Part shown: positions 1-12,778 of the stretch, piece after piece
Layout: every line of letters starts with the position of its first letter
Numbering within the stretch: position 1 is the stretch's first letter
Assembly: GCF_000003605.2 (NCBI RefSeq)
Contig: NW_003109988.1
Location: 16,890 to 57,590 of the forward strand
DNA: 40,701 bases
Source: Saccoglossus kowalevskii
Taxonomy: Eukaryota; Hemichordata; Enteropneusta; Harrimaniidae
Reading direction: 5' to 3'
Position numbers and translations under genes: made by a program
Notes under the pieces: model-generated
The model's input: the letters and a program-made list of their open reading frames with translations, nothing else
Told to the model about the DNA's origin: nothing
Databases searched by the model: none

Positions 1-504
1 TTATTATATGCAATATGTAGTAATTGATATCAACAACTAATCTTGTATTGGTAGGATATCTACTTATTATATACAATATGTAGTAATTGATATCAACAAC
101 TAATATTGTATTTGTAGGATATCTACTTATTATATACAATATGCAGTAATTGATATCAACAACTAATCTTGTATTGGTAGGATTTCTACTTATTATATGC
201 AATATATAGTAATTGATATCAACAACTAATCTTGTATTTGTAGGATATCTACTTATTATATGCAATATGTAGTAATTGATATCAACAACTAATCTTATAT
301 TGGTAGTATATCTACGTATTATATGCAATATGCAGTAATTGATATCAACAACTAATATTGCATTGGTAGGATATCTACTTATTATATGCAATGTGTAGTA
401 GTTGATATCAACAACTAATATTGCATTGGTTGGATATCTACTCATTATATGCAATGTGTAGTAATTAGTACCAACAGCTAATAGCAGATTGGTATGATAT
501 CCAC
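1..504. repeat. 63-bp minisatellite, 8 units
   Basis: Eight head-to-tail units start at 1, 64, 127, 190, 253, 316, 379 and 442, each exactly 63 bp. The last unit is the most diverged and the array ends at 504. Most units hold two GATATC cores, one inside the 10-bp palindrome TTGATATCAA and one in GTAGGATATCTAC, so each unit has two dyads. Unit 7 (379-441) has the longest dyad, with GTTGATATCAAC at its centre. The array probably continues left of the window. Constant length with base changes only suggests spread by unequal exchange or as the core of a mobile element. Confidence 0.95.
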
Positions 505-3154
505 ATGTTATCTTTGCGTATGTGTTAAATAATCACGTCGTGCTGTGAGATATAATGATTGTTACCTAATAATCCCGCCACGTGGAAACCGTTCTGATAC
601 CTGATTGTTAGTTTTTTATTATATTTTTATAGTAAGCTCTGAACTCTGACATCGGGTTTTGAGAAATGAAACAAATCAAGTGTGCAATTATAGTATATAG
701 ATTGGTCGAGCTAAACGATCAATCAATTCATATGCCTTGTTTTCTTTTTCTTTTTTTTAAAGTTATGCTCTGAAAATAATTCGTCATGGATATCAACCCC
801 TCTATTGATAAGCTATGGCCTGACTTTTTTGAACAATCCGATTAATTTTTGTTTTGCTAATGAACAAAATACCACTCGCATGACCATGAACGACATTTTT
901 TTTATATAAAACTCAATATGCGTGCCATTTTGTACAACATACTTCTGTGTCAGTTATAATTCTGTAAGTAGCTTCGATCAAGCGTGACCCGAAATTGATG
1001 GTTGGACTTGTGTAGTAGATTTATATCACAGCGTACAACATAGAGCCTGTCTCAATTTTTGTGTACATTAAAAATCCATTACCTACTTTACGTTGCACTA
1101 CTGGCTTTAGATATCGTAAATCAGAACATGATTAACAGATTTAATGTGTGTTTTTTTTCTTCGCCCATGTAAGACATTGCATCCTTACGACGGTCATAAT
1201 GTTGTGTTTATTTCTCGTTTATTATTACTGTTCATTTATGCCTGTTCAATATCATCGCTTAAACCATTATTTAAAAAAAAATAATGTAGACTGAATACGT
1301 GAACACACATTCTTGTATATTAATTATTGAATCATGGGATAGTAAATAAAATCAATGAAGTATGTTGAGGGCAGTTTTCACTAGTGGCTCGCTTAGAAGA
1401 TTACGACACTCCCACTACAGGAATCCTGTAAGTATGCGAGGAGCACTTAAAAGCGTATTTCAATCTGTGATAATCCTTCTCCAGGGATGAAATGATTCGC
1501 TTGTTGCTGAGATATATCAACACGAGAATAATGAAAACACGACGAGACCTGTTTTCAATATAATGATGGAGGGAGTGGGTATGCATCGTGTACTGTAGTA
1601 CAAACATCATCGATGCACACTCAGTCACGTTTCTTTCTTGGCGTAGGTGGGTCCTTGGTGTGGGTATGTGTTTCGCCTATTATAAAAGAATATAATATAA
1701 AATGCCTGTGTAATAAATGACAAACAAGTTGCCTTAATCATTTTAGTGCCAATCAAAATGTTCGCTTCAAAATGACCAAAGATGATTGGTTTTTATCGGT
1801 ATGGTCACAAAATCATTATTTCTATGTTCTACTGTTTCCTCGGGTACTCACTTCTCATTATCTTATTCATGTATTCGGTGACACCTTTTCTTACAAACAT
1901 CAGTAATATTTAGCGCTTTCAACATTTTTGAATTGTTACGAGTCAGCCTCCCAATTCATACACTATGAATACATTTTCAAGTGTGAAACTGTTTTGGCGT
2001 GTGAATACAAGAGATTGGAAACTGCGCGAAGTCATCGCGGATTGATATTACATGTAAGCACACCACAACATGTGTTATAGTTCAAACGGTCTTTCAAGAC
2101 TTGGAAACGCTTTCCACTGCTTCTAATGGTGTGAAATGTTGAATTGATAGTTACATGTACAGTCATTGCATAAGAATTGCAAAGAATTGTTGTTTTATCA
2201 TGGAGCTAAACAAAATAGAGTGAACAAGGACAATTCTTATTGTGTTATTAGTAAATAAATTGCGTTCGGGTGTATATTATGTACTGAATATATAGTGTGT
2301 AAAAAGCCTGGCAGTGAGATGGGTCCAACGAACGAGCGAAACGAGTCTGATTACCGGGCTAGTTCGTGGTTGGATAGTTAATACTCGATGTCAGTATGGG
2401 AATGATTCACTAAGCATATAACAAGTTGTAACAAACTTGAAACCAATGCGAACGGTGTTGTATCTCCGTGAACCATGTCTTCTATTATATTTACAGCTAA
2501 TTTGACTTACGTGGTACAAACTCAATACAAATATTATGATTTCAATTGTGTTAACAGCATGTATCTAAATACAGGACTATGCACTGTCATTCAAATAATT
2601 CAAATCGGAATGCTATTCCCCATGCATTGGCAAGTGCTTACTCGTGTTTGTTTTACATAGCGTCACAGGGAATGATAAATTGTACGTTTGACTGCAAAGC
2701 CAGAGATACACAGTCAGGTGATATCCCGTGTTCCTACTTTTTCCCGATGTAACGTTGTATCATACTGGTACAATTACGTGAGCTAAAAGCCTTTCTGGTG
2801 TATATAGCATACACTAAACATTGAAAATGGTCCCACGCGATAATTTATTACGTCATACTTATATTTATAAATCCGTCAATTAACATTTATAAGTGTCGCT
2901 AGCGTTATTTTACTCAAACACATCATTATTCACAGTATTATTCAGTGATTGTAAATAAGTACTTCATACAGTTCTCAAATGTTTTGTCCCAGTGCTCTGA
3001 ATTGTTGCATTTGGTTGTGCATATATATTTCATGGTACCCGGTGTATCAATCACTATGCCCAAAGCAAAGACAGTTAAGCTCATATAAGCCAATATATAA
3101 TAACCTATTTTATATTGACATGGTCAGTGTCAGCAAAATTGTACTGGGGTCTTA
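505..3154. other. no gene seen
   Basis: AT-rich sequence with short reading frames on both strands that lack flanking splice signals and show no recognisable protein. A consensus-like donor string (gtaagt) occurs near 964 and near 1431, without a convincing exon in front of either. I see no repeat or RNA gene here. Confidence 0.5.
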
Positions 3155-3157
3155 TGT

Positions 3158-3195
<38 letters not shown>
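3155..3195. repeat. (TA)n microsatellite
   Basis: About 41 bp of nearly pure TA dinucleotide with one AA interruption. It lies about 70 bp upstream of the inverted-repeat element that starts at 3269. Confidence 0.9.
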
Positions 3196-3411
3196 CAAGG
3201 GCGGCTAATTTTCATATAATGTCAATCTAAAATCACTTTTATGTGTGATTCGGAAAATGTGCCAGTTATTGGCGATCTGCTTCGCTAGGATTGCCCTTAA
3301 AATCACTTGTGGGCAATCTGCTCCGCTAGAATTGTTCTTATAATCACTTTTGTAGATTTGTATGTATGTGTCTGGGTGCGTGATTTCTCGTGTTTTCACG
3401 TATTATTTCTT

Positions 3412-4190
3412 CTGTGATTTTTTGGGCTTGGTCAATTTCGCTCAAACTTAGCAGGTCACACCTCACCGTAGTTATTAAGAAATATTTGGCCCGACGTTGC
3501 CATAGCAACAACCAAAAAACTGTTTTTGGGATAGCTTCGCGCCAAATGTATCTTCTCCTACAAATTTGGGATAAAACACCTCATACATAGCTCATTCTAC
3601 TCAGCTTGAGTGTGGGCACAAAGTTAATTTTTGATATTTTTTTTTCATTACAGAGAAATTTGGCCCCATAGTTGGATAACTGTTCACCATGAAAGGCTTT
3701 TATACTCTTCTGTGATTTTTTGGCTGGGCAGATTTGGTTCAAACTTGGCAGACAAGTCACACCTTCACTCTAGTTAGGTTGTAAGATCTGAAAACAAATG
3801 TTGGCCTACCGTTTCCATTCAAAAAACAAAAAATGATTTTTTTGAATACCTTCGCGCCAAATGTATCTCACCTTAACAATTCTAGGATTACAATGCACGG
3901 ACGTAGCCCATTCTACGCAGCTTACTGTTTTACTGTGTATATTTTCATTACCGATACAATTTACCTCAAAGTTGGGGTAACTTTTCACCAGCAACGGCTA
4001 TTAACTCCTCTGTGATTTTTCTGGCTTGGCTGATTTTGTTCATATTCACCACTGCCATGGCAGCAGACAAAACCTGATTTTTGAATACTTTCGCCCTAAA
4101 TGTATTACCTCCTACCAGTTTTGTAATAGCAGTGTTGAAATGACCATGCTTTTTTATTTTGGCTACTTTGCACAACGGCAAGAGATCACC
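3412..4190. repeat. ~300-bp tandem units, 2.6 copies
   Basis: Units begin with CTGTGATTTTT at 3412, 3710 and 4010, a spacing of 298 and 300 bp. Shared internal landmarks include the CTTCGCGCCAAATGTATCT stretch, a CATTCTAC stretch and a TTCACCA stretch near the end of each unit. The third unit is shortened by internal deletions and runs into the coding-like tail at 4182. Confidence 0.8.
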
Positions 4191-4343
4191 GGCGCCTACA
4201 TTGTTACACTGTATCGACGTAATCCCAACGCAACTTCGAATTTTGAACGAATTGTAAATGCTGCCTTCATTCTAGAAAATACTATCGCAAAACGGTTGGA
4301 AATAATAAATGTAACAGCAGAATACGTCCTGTTAATAAAGTAA
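4182..4343 (+). other. coding-like segment, 53 codons, unidentified
   Basis: An open stretch ending at a TAA has a composition unlike the surrounding repeat: more GC in coding positions, mixed polar and hydrophobic residues, and two N-x-T sequons. It begins ITGAYIVTLYRR and ends AEYVLLIK. I do not recognise the family. The frame continues upstream into the tandem repeat, so the real start, if any, is unclear. It could be a captured exon tail, a relic of a transposon protein, or chance. Confidence 0.25.
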
Positions 4344-4462
4344 AGTGACGTCTAAAAGACTGAATGTTGTTGTTTTTTTTGCGAACTTCGTATACTAGTG
4401 GGGCCCATTTAGTTATAAACCGACGTTAGCTTCACGCTTTTTTTAGCGGAGCAGATCGCCAA

Positions 4463-7400
4463 CCAGCCTACCGGCTTGTTCTCATTAGTCTGTGTCTTAA
4501 ATCGCGACACAATGTAACCTGTAACAGAAACATTTGCTTTTGTAGCGTCAATGTTTTAAATAGCTTATTTAATCAAATTTATAATAAATTTCCGGAGAAT
4601 ATTATAACGATAACGATAATATATTGGTCAACCCCGCATTCAGCATATTCCTATTATATATTAATGTGTTATATTAAACACGTGTATATGTATGTATCCA
4701 CACCGTTTAATCCCTGTGGAGTTTTTATTCATTTAATCAGGGTATACACGTGGGATATAATCAATCACACGAAGCTTGTGTTATAATTTCGAAAGGACGT
4801 ACTTATAATATGGTAGTACATTTCACTAGTATACTTTCTATGTGTTATGTAGGTTGTCTTTGAAAAAGGGGTGACGTCATCATTAACACATATTGATCGA
4901 CGTTGATGTGAAAGGTTTATTAGACGTTTTCAATTTTTGTTGGACAGTTATCTGTTGTATGTCTGTTTCCGGATTTCAATTTGAAGCACGGAAATAGAAA
5001 AAAGGAATAGAAATAATGATTGTCCTTGAATTAGTTTATGTTATTGCCATTGTTGATAGCGCACACTCCAAACCGCAAACTGCAAACTTGATTGAAAACG
5101 TGTTGAACTGATGTCACATTTTTCAATAAGAAGAACACTATGATTTTTGCAACTATGGTAGCGATTTAAACATACTCGATGAACTGTATAAAATATCCTA
5201 AGTCGATTTCAAAACAATGTATTTGGTAACCTAAGCGTGAGTTAAGCGTGAGACTGCTACAGAGACGCCAAGTGGTATTGCAATCGCAGTACGTTATAGA
5301 ATTCCCAAATAACCAGTGAAATCATTTTACAGTCAGTAACCAGAGCTTATAAATACTAGAATAATATTTATCAACCCTCCATTATTTTCAGTAGAATTTA
5401 CACTGGTGAATGATTACGTAATACTTTAAATTCATATCATCAAATTATAAGACAAATGATAAATTACATAACAAGACGTTTGATTTTTCCCAAAGTACAT
5501 TTCCCCTATGGCGCACGTATTGAAAATCGTAAACGCCGTCCGCATTGCTCTTTGTTCTATTTGAATAAATACAAGTGACCGGAAACAGCATAATATAGCT
5601 TGTCAAGGTTTAGAGATAAGCTGCTATCACGCAATTGGTCACGAATGACGCGCTTAGAACACTATGAAAAGTGGATTGTGTTGCCTTCTCTTGCTAAATC
5701 ACAAAAACAGCATCGACAAACAAACAAACGACAAATAGTAATTATTCATGAAAATTGTATTTAAAAATACACAAATTATTTTGGATGATTTCAGGCTATA
5801 ACCACCATGACAGATGAAACCATTCACTATCAGTCCGTGGTTTATCAAAGAACAATGACTAGCAAGGTAAATTTGACAAGATGAAATTGATTCATCCACA
5901 TCGAAAATATTTTTTGCTTTTAATAGTCAGATCTTTTTGGACTAAGAAAACCAATAGATGTCCTCCAAATATACAGACACTTAGAGTTAAATTTCCAGAG
6001 GGGATTGAAGATTGAAATCTTGCTACATGTTATTGTGAGGTGCGAATGCTAGTATGTATATTGGAGATTAGATACAGTCAGTATATTACAACTATTTACT
6101 TTCCCATGTGACTTACTCTTTTGAATATTCCTATCACGTATTGATGGAGTGACTTATTCTGGAGGGTTGCCATGGAGATTTCATAGAAATAAAAAAATCT
6201 TAACCCTGCGTTACAGACATCCTAATCTATCCCAAGTGTTGATATGCTGTTTTCAAATGAAATCTCTATGCAGATTAAGTGAATTATAAAGAGATACTTT
6301 CCAATGTAGATCGTAACGAGGTTATTTTAAATTGACATGTATAGGTTGGAAGCGTATTCTGCGTGCAAACATATACGATGTTATCTTTGTTATTCTATAA
6401 CGTTTTTCTTAAGGACAACGAATCTCGGTCCTTGTCCATCCTGGCTTACGGCGATTCATTGATAGTGAAAGACATAGTTCGACTGTTAGAACGCAGTAAT
6501 CTAAATTAGAAATTGCCGACTCGTGGAATTAATAACGTTTTTATGTTGTTGTGTGATTTACAGCATGCGAACATTTGCGTGTTTGGCGTAATCAGATATT
6601 ACACAATTGAATCAGCGAGATAAAAACGTCAAACGCTGTCTCGGTATCCAAGTGTTGCCGGATCACTGTGAAAATAATATAATTTAGAGAGTACAATAGC
6701 AGATAAAATCGAAAAGCAGGTACAATATATGTCAAACAAGGTATGTTAAACACTCATTACCAGTAATTGTTCAATAATGAACTGCTGGAAACGTTGATTC
6801 CAATAGATTAGGGTTTATATTGGCGGTAATCAGGTCAGACTAAATCACAGCACAACAAAATACTACCTTTCACATCCGTTATAGTAAATAATAGTGAGCA
6901 TTATAACAATGATATTATCAACCGCGTACGATAGAGTGATTGTGGTTTATTCACATTTATGTACAATATATATTTAATTTTTATTTCGTTCTATTGCTAC
7001 AAATCTAACCACGAATCAGCAATGATGGTGTATACGAAAATACAAACAATTTCCAATTGGTATGACACGTTGAAAGTCACTTAAAGACAATGCATTCATT
7101 TGCTACATTCTGTTGTTATTATGCGATAATAGAGATGTGTCTACAGAGAATCCATGCGACAAAACCTCCCCAGAATCAACAACTCAATCCAAAAAAGAAA
7201 TGAGTATAAGCGCAAATAAAAACAGACAATTATAGTTGTCGATTCTGGAAGCGTATCAAACCGAATCCAATGCGATTCCATGCATTTCCGTAATTCGACT
7301 CGATGTCAACGCTATTCGGCAGCAACATTACAGTTTGACCCGCGTGTGAAGTGTTTTTTAGTATTTACCCAATTATTGATCGTTGCACTCTGAATAAATC

Positions 7401-9810
7401 ATATGGCGGGCAGATGTGTTGCAGGTGAGGCCTTGTAGGCATGGCAATTAGTTCACCTGATATCGACTATACACTGTCTAAACTTATTGTGTTGAGGTAT
7501 TATTTGAAAGTAACAGCAGCTGAAATAAACAATGCTTAGTGAATATTGTAAAAGCGGGGTAGAACCTGCAATGGACTGTATGACGTCGCTGCAAAAAACT
7601 CAGCGAAAATAGTTTCTTTACTTCATGGTCGGGTGAACATAGTAGAAAGTGAACGAACATACCAACATAGTCGAAGATATATTAATAATTTACTCTGTGG
7701 AATATAGTATTTGTTGCCATTTTACCGTGTAATTTGACTGTTGGTCGCAAACCCAAATATTCTGCGCAATAGAATGTCTGTTTCAAGATTCCAAGACATT
7801 AAATAGGCTAGCTTTGACCTGTTGTTAAACCGGCGTCGAATATATCTTGAGTGTAGGACATTCGGCTGTATATTTGTTTGGTCTATTTGCTTAGAAAATG
7901 CATACTTAAAATTCGTTTTTTGTTTTTTTTTATTATTATTCATTTTTGCTCAGAATTCTCATTTATTAATCGTATTCATTAGATGCCGAAGACTAATTGG
8001 CGACATCGTAATCTGCGTTCAATATCACAATCATTTCTACTATGTTTCCATGGAAACCGGGTCTCTAATGATCTACAGAGACTAAACAAGCTTTAGTAAT
8101 TTTATTAATGATGAAGTTCAAGGTATATAATTGCGAGCATTGAGAAGATAAATATTTGAGACAAATATTTAAGCAGAATAATAATAACTTGTGCCAACTA
8201 GTCTATATTACGTCGTTAATAACAATCCTTGGTTTCACTGAATCTGAATAGAACAAAACATAGTAACTTATACATCTCATTAATTATACAAAATACACTT
8301 CAGTGCCAGATGCTCCCATTGAAATGAAAAATGATAACATTGAAATTTTGTAGCGAAGAATAATATATTGTGTGAGTGAATTAATACGATTGTTGTGAAT
8401 ATACACCTAAATGTGAGAAACAACGTGGTGTGTGTCAAACTACAGGATCCACATGGAGTCGTGCATTATAGGTTTGCCTGTGTTCGCGTAGCTGATTAGC
8501 AAAGCTCATTCAATGTACGAGACTTGAGTATATATTCAGATTGTCGACATTTTTTTTATTATTGGTGATTGTGTTGATTTCTCAAACTTCAACAGAAGCC
8601 GTTTAAAAGACAATCTACCATATACAGTTCCGTTGGAAATACCCCACAAAAATATGAGTGGCGTGTCAGTTCATTCCATGTATTTTTAATTAAGCGAATA
8701 ATAGATTTCTCATTTTGGAACAAGTATCACGACATCTTCAGTACGATGAATTCGTAGTAAGATAGCGAGTTCATCAATGTATATCGCAGTGCTATCTTAA
8801 CCAATGGGAAATCAACCAATGCGATAAATGAGAGAAGATAACAAAGAGGATGAGAGAACGGAAAAGTGAAAGTTATGAATCACAATCCCATGTGTCTTCT
8901 TACAAGCTTAGCGTGTGAATAATTTACTAAATTTACCATGTGTGTGGATGGTGATGACGATGATCTAATATCCCTAACTCCAGTACTAAGTCAGTGCCAT
9001 GGTAAACATATTATTCTTATTGGAATAGAAAGTCGGAGATGTGTCCTAATTACCGGGAACCGAGAGCTAATAGTGTACTTGGGAAAAATCACAACGTGGT
9101 GAATCATGACGTATCCCGGCTTGTGGTTATTGATGCATGGCCTCGTTTTAATGCATCGAACATTGGATATTACGTACGATGTTAGCCTCTTTCTCACATA
9201 CAGCGAACACCGTGATGTATATGTTAAACAATGGTTTACATTTTTTCTTCTTCCTAGCTTCTTTCTCGATAGTTGTAATTTTATTCAATCAAAATTGTGT
9301 CTTCAAAACTGGTAGAAAAATTAATATTAATATTATTACAATGTCTAGTTGTTTGCACATCTGAATTAAATCAACTAATATTCGATCGACATTTATGCTA
9401 TTATTTGTGATCAAGAGTGTTTGTTGGCCCGTACTTGTATTGCAGGTCAGAATTGCTCCACCTTTCTAACGCGTAAAATCGACATAAAAATAAAATCATT
9501 CGTATCTCTGACGTTTTACTTTCCTTGTCACTGAATAAAAGTAAATTGGGAACTTATGCTGTTTGCTAAGATACAATTTATAAAACGTCACATGTGTAGA
9601 ATTGTGATGTTTTTGAACATTTGCCCAGAAGCGAAGTCGCTTTTTTTTCATTTTACACTACCCAAGATTGGATTTTTCACAAGAGTGATTAATATCGACA
9701 CCATAGATTTTGAGTTCAGGAGATCGCCGAATATGAACAACCGTGAGCTTTTCGGAATAGAGTCTTACAACACGCCTCATTTCATATGCTAATCTAACTG
9801 CTTTCGTCAG
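4463..9810. other. no gene seen
   Basis: About 5.3 kb of AT-rich sequence. The frames present are short and low in complexity, with no convincing acceptor-donor pairs. One 54-codon frame starting ATG at 8938 has an acidic head (GDDDD), but nothing else supports it. It is probably intron or intergenic DNA. Confidence 0.45.
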
Positions 9811-9957
9811 CTCCCACATTTGCATATGCATAATTCGTCCAGTGACAGGCGTATAAATACACATGGCATCAGTTTGGTATCGTCAGAATACATTGCGCCA
9901 GAAGACAAAGTAGACATCACTGACAGCGAATCACCAGATTACGAAGATCCCATACAG
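9811..9957 (+). CDS. candidate internal exon, unidentified protein
   Basis: A good acceptor (CTAAC branch-like sequence, then ctgctttcgtcag) and a good donor (CAG followed by gtaagc at 9958) bound 147 bp, exactly 49 codons, fully open in phase 0/0. The peptide starts LPHLHMHNSSSDRR and ends DITDSESPDYEDPIQ. It is hydrophilic and acidic with two Tyr residues in acidic context (SEYIAPEDK, PDYEDP), as in cytoplasmic tails or linkers. I do not recognise the family and see no partner exons nearby. A symmetric phase-0 exon could be alternatively spliced. Chance remains possible. Confidence 0.4.
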
Positions 9958-12625
9958 GTAAGCAACATAATGCAGTTGGCAGTTTTCAGGACAAAAAATA
10001 TATCTTTCATGATGTTGTAGTTAGACGCGCTGGGTGCTAATTTTACACCCTACCTTCACATCACATCTTATCTTATCCAAACTAACAAAAATTAAAGTTG
10101 TTACGGATTTTGGTTTGACTTTTATAAATTAATCATGATTCCCAATCGAAAGAAAAAAAATCTCCTATAATTTAAAGTCACGTTTTTTCTTCTCCAGAGA
10201 GTGTGTCAGTTTTTGTAAGTTTCGGTTAAAACTGTCATATGTAACTCATTTCACTGGTGGTGGTCATGTTTTTCTCATTTCTAAGGTAGCTTGTAACAAG
10301 AATTAATATTGTTGATTTCAGTAAAAACAGGTTTATATAATGTGGCACACCTTGTCAGTGTATGTCATATAGCACGTGTTTTGACATCGGAACTAATCGA
10401 TCAAACTTACAACCGAAACGAAATGATAATTGAAGATATTACATCGGAGGAATTCTTGATTGTGTGATCCCTACTAGTTAATCATTTACTCGGCGACATG
10501 TGTTTTATTTCGCCATCCAAAGTGAATCTGTATTTTGTACGGTGTATACAGTTCCTAGCGCAAAGAAACAAACATTTAAAAAAATATTCTATTAACATAT
10601 TGAATATTGAAAATTAACTATCCAAGTGCCCTTCTGACTACAATATATCATTGAGGTAAGGACGGGGTAAATCAATTAAATAAAATATGATATCTAAACA
10701 CCTCTATATTTAAGCTTTCTGAAAAGTGACCTCACAGACAGTATTTATACGTTTTACGTAATTTCTTCCTACGCCGTTTTGTGGGACAGAAAACTACTAA
10801 ATGGCAAAAAAAGGTTACAAATTATGATAAATTCACTTATTCACTGCATCTGGGAAAAAAATAAAATGAAACTAACTTTTTTTTTTCTCAAACACGACAA
10901 TCACATTAGAGTCCATGGAAGTAATGTCTAACAACAATTATACGCAAACACGGCTCTTAAACATCAAGGCATAGTTACGCATAGCAACGTGCGGCTCAAT
11001 AGCGACGTTATCCGCATATGAGTACGTGTTCAGTCAAGTGCATATTGACTGTTGGAATCAATATTATGTTCCCTAATTAGGTGATTAACCATCTTATCCG
11101 TTCATTTAAGAATCTCTTAAGTTTTCAATAATCGTACCTATTAATCAATACAAACGTTTGCCATGCAGTCAGGTGAGCTCAGTCTGTAATCTACCTAGAC
11201 GTAGCTACGTAGTTTCTTTCAGCGAGTTCATAAAGTCCACACTGTCTTATTGTTGCTGTACTTGTCTATAGAATAAAATAGTGCGTGTATATAACAATAC
11301 AATAGATAATGTATTGGCGAGTATGGTGAGATGACACAGTGTTACACGGCCTTTAATTTCAAGATAATAGACAATAGACAAACTATATGCTCAATCAAAT
11401 GCATGGTACTGGCGTTGTGGGAAATGCGCCTACTTAGATGCACTTAATAGAGAACAGACGTATGTTCTCTAAGCAATAGATGCCGGAAGAAATTAACAGC
11501 TTTCACAATTCAAATCATCACGAGAAAAATTGCTGTAGAAGGATTCTTTCTACATACGCTTGTTATGTCAGAATATTCTGTAATATTGTAATTGCAATCG
11601 TAAATTAACCTTTTTGCTCAAAATCGAAGCGATCGTCCTAGTTCGGAAGTTGCAAGTAATGAAAACAATCATATCTATAAAACTCAGCCAAAGTAATGAG
11701 TGCATATTACGGAAAGATCATTGTCATGCGGCACATTCGGTAATATGTTATATGCACATTCGACAGATCTTAGAATGAACACTAATCGGGCAAGGCAGGT
11801 GTATTGGACGCATTTAGTTCTGATGCCGGTGCGTCTCATCAGTTACTAGAACCAAAATGATAAAGTTTGATAATATGAATAATTTTGATAATCCTAAATT
11901 TCACATTTTCTGCTCAGCAGACTAAGCCTTTATTGTGACTATTCATAAAAATCGGAAAGAACAAATAAATAAATATGTGGTTTAGTATACAATAAATGTT
12001 ATATGTGTTTACATGAAAACTTGCGTAATGCCTGAAAAAAAAATCGATTGATTAGTTGAATGTCGAAATTCCTATGTTTAAGAGGGTAATAGGGCGCTAA
12101 GATAGCCTTATTTCAAATGTGTATAGCTTATTATTAAACGTGTAAATACCAATAAATACCTGAGCGTTTGTCGAGTTCCCGGGCGCGCGATGTGACGAAG
12201 CCACTACTACTCTGTGACATTTGTTTGTATTAGAGTAAACGGAAAATGGTCTATTAATAACCAATTTGAATGTCTTTTACATTGCCAATTGCCTGTCCTA
12301 TATTTGCTATTTGCAATTTATATTATCACATCTGATTCAAGTCTGTGTGACGTATCATGGACGTGTCGTGATTATACGTATCTCTCTAGTGATAATTATG
12401 TAGGGATTAAATTATTAACATACTGACTATGAAAACGTCAAAGATGGTTTATATAGTTGAGAAATACTTGTCTTGCTCTATATAAAACTATTTGTTAGCG
12501 TGTGTTGTAATAGAACATTTGCTGGTTTCCGTTGCGCTTGATATCATGTTGATTACGTCAGTAACTTTTAGCCTCGTTCCGGCGCACTGTCACTATCTAG
12601 CGCATACAACAAATGTTCCAACCGA
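9958..12625. other. no gene seen
   Basis: AT-rich non-coding sequence following the candidate donor at 9958. I found no exon with paired splice signals, no tandem repeat and no RNA gene. Confidence 0.45.
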
Positions 12626-12778
12626 ATGCAACCGAATATTGTAGTGTTTCAAATAAATGATGTGGCTTTCATAGATATTTATCTAGGGGACGACTTTAGT
12701 GATTATTGCACGACTGGCTACGAAGGAGCGGTAGACGTGTGTGACGTACTCGGACGAAATTACTACGTGATGGCATAA
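12626..12778 (+). other. 50-codon coding-like ORF, unidentified
   Basis: The frame runs from ATG at 12626 to TAA at 12776-12778 and is open upstream to about 12572. The second half (DIYLGDDFSDYC through LGRNYYVMA) looks protein-like, with two Cys and many Asp, Gly and Tyr. An acceptor-like 'tttatctag' lies inside the frame, so it could be a terminal exon. No family was recognised and the length is compatible with chance. Confidence 0.2.

Larger units (their letters stand above)
3269..4462. mobile_element. TIR-bounded element with internal tandem repeats
   Basis: The left end (3269-3287) and the right end (4444-4462) are inverted copies of a 19-bp sequence, TTGGCGATCTGCTCCGCTA on the right-end complement, with one mismatch. 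A second, diverged copy of the left-end motif follows at 3311-3330. The interior is mostly about 300-bp tandem units. No transposase is visible, so this would be a non-autonomous element. I could not define a clean target-site duplication. An alternative is a satellite block that happens to be flanked by inverted ends. Confidence 0.5.

Noticed and set aside
3269-4462. CRISPR-like reading of the spaced repeats
   Set aside because: This is eukaryotic DNA with long diverged tandem units and no short identical repeats with unique spacers.
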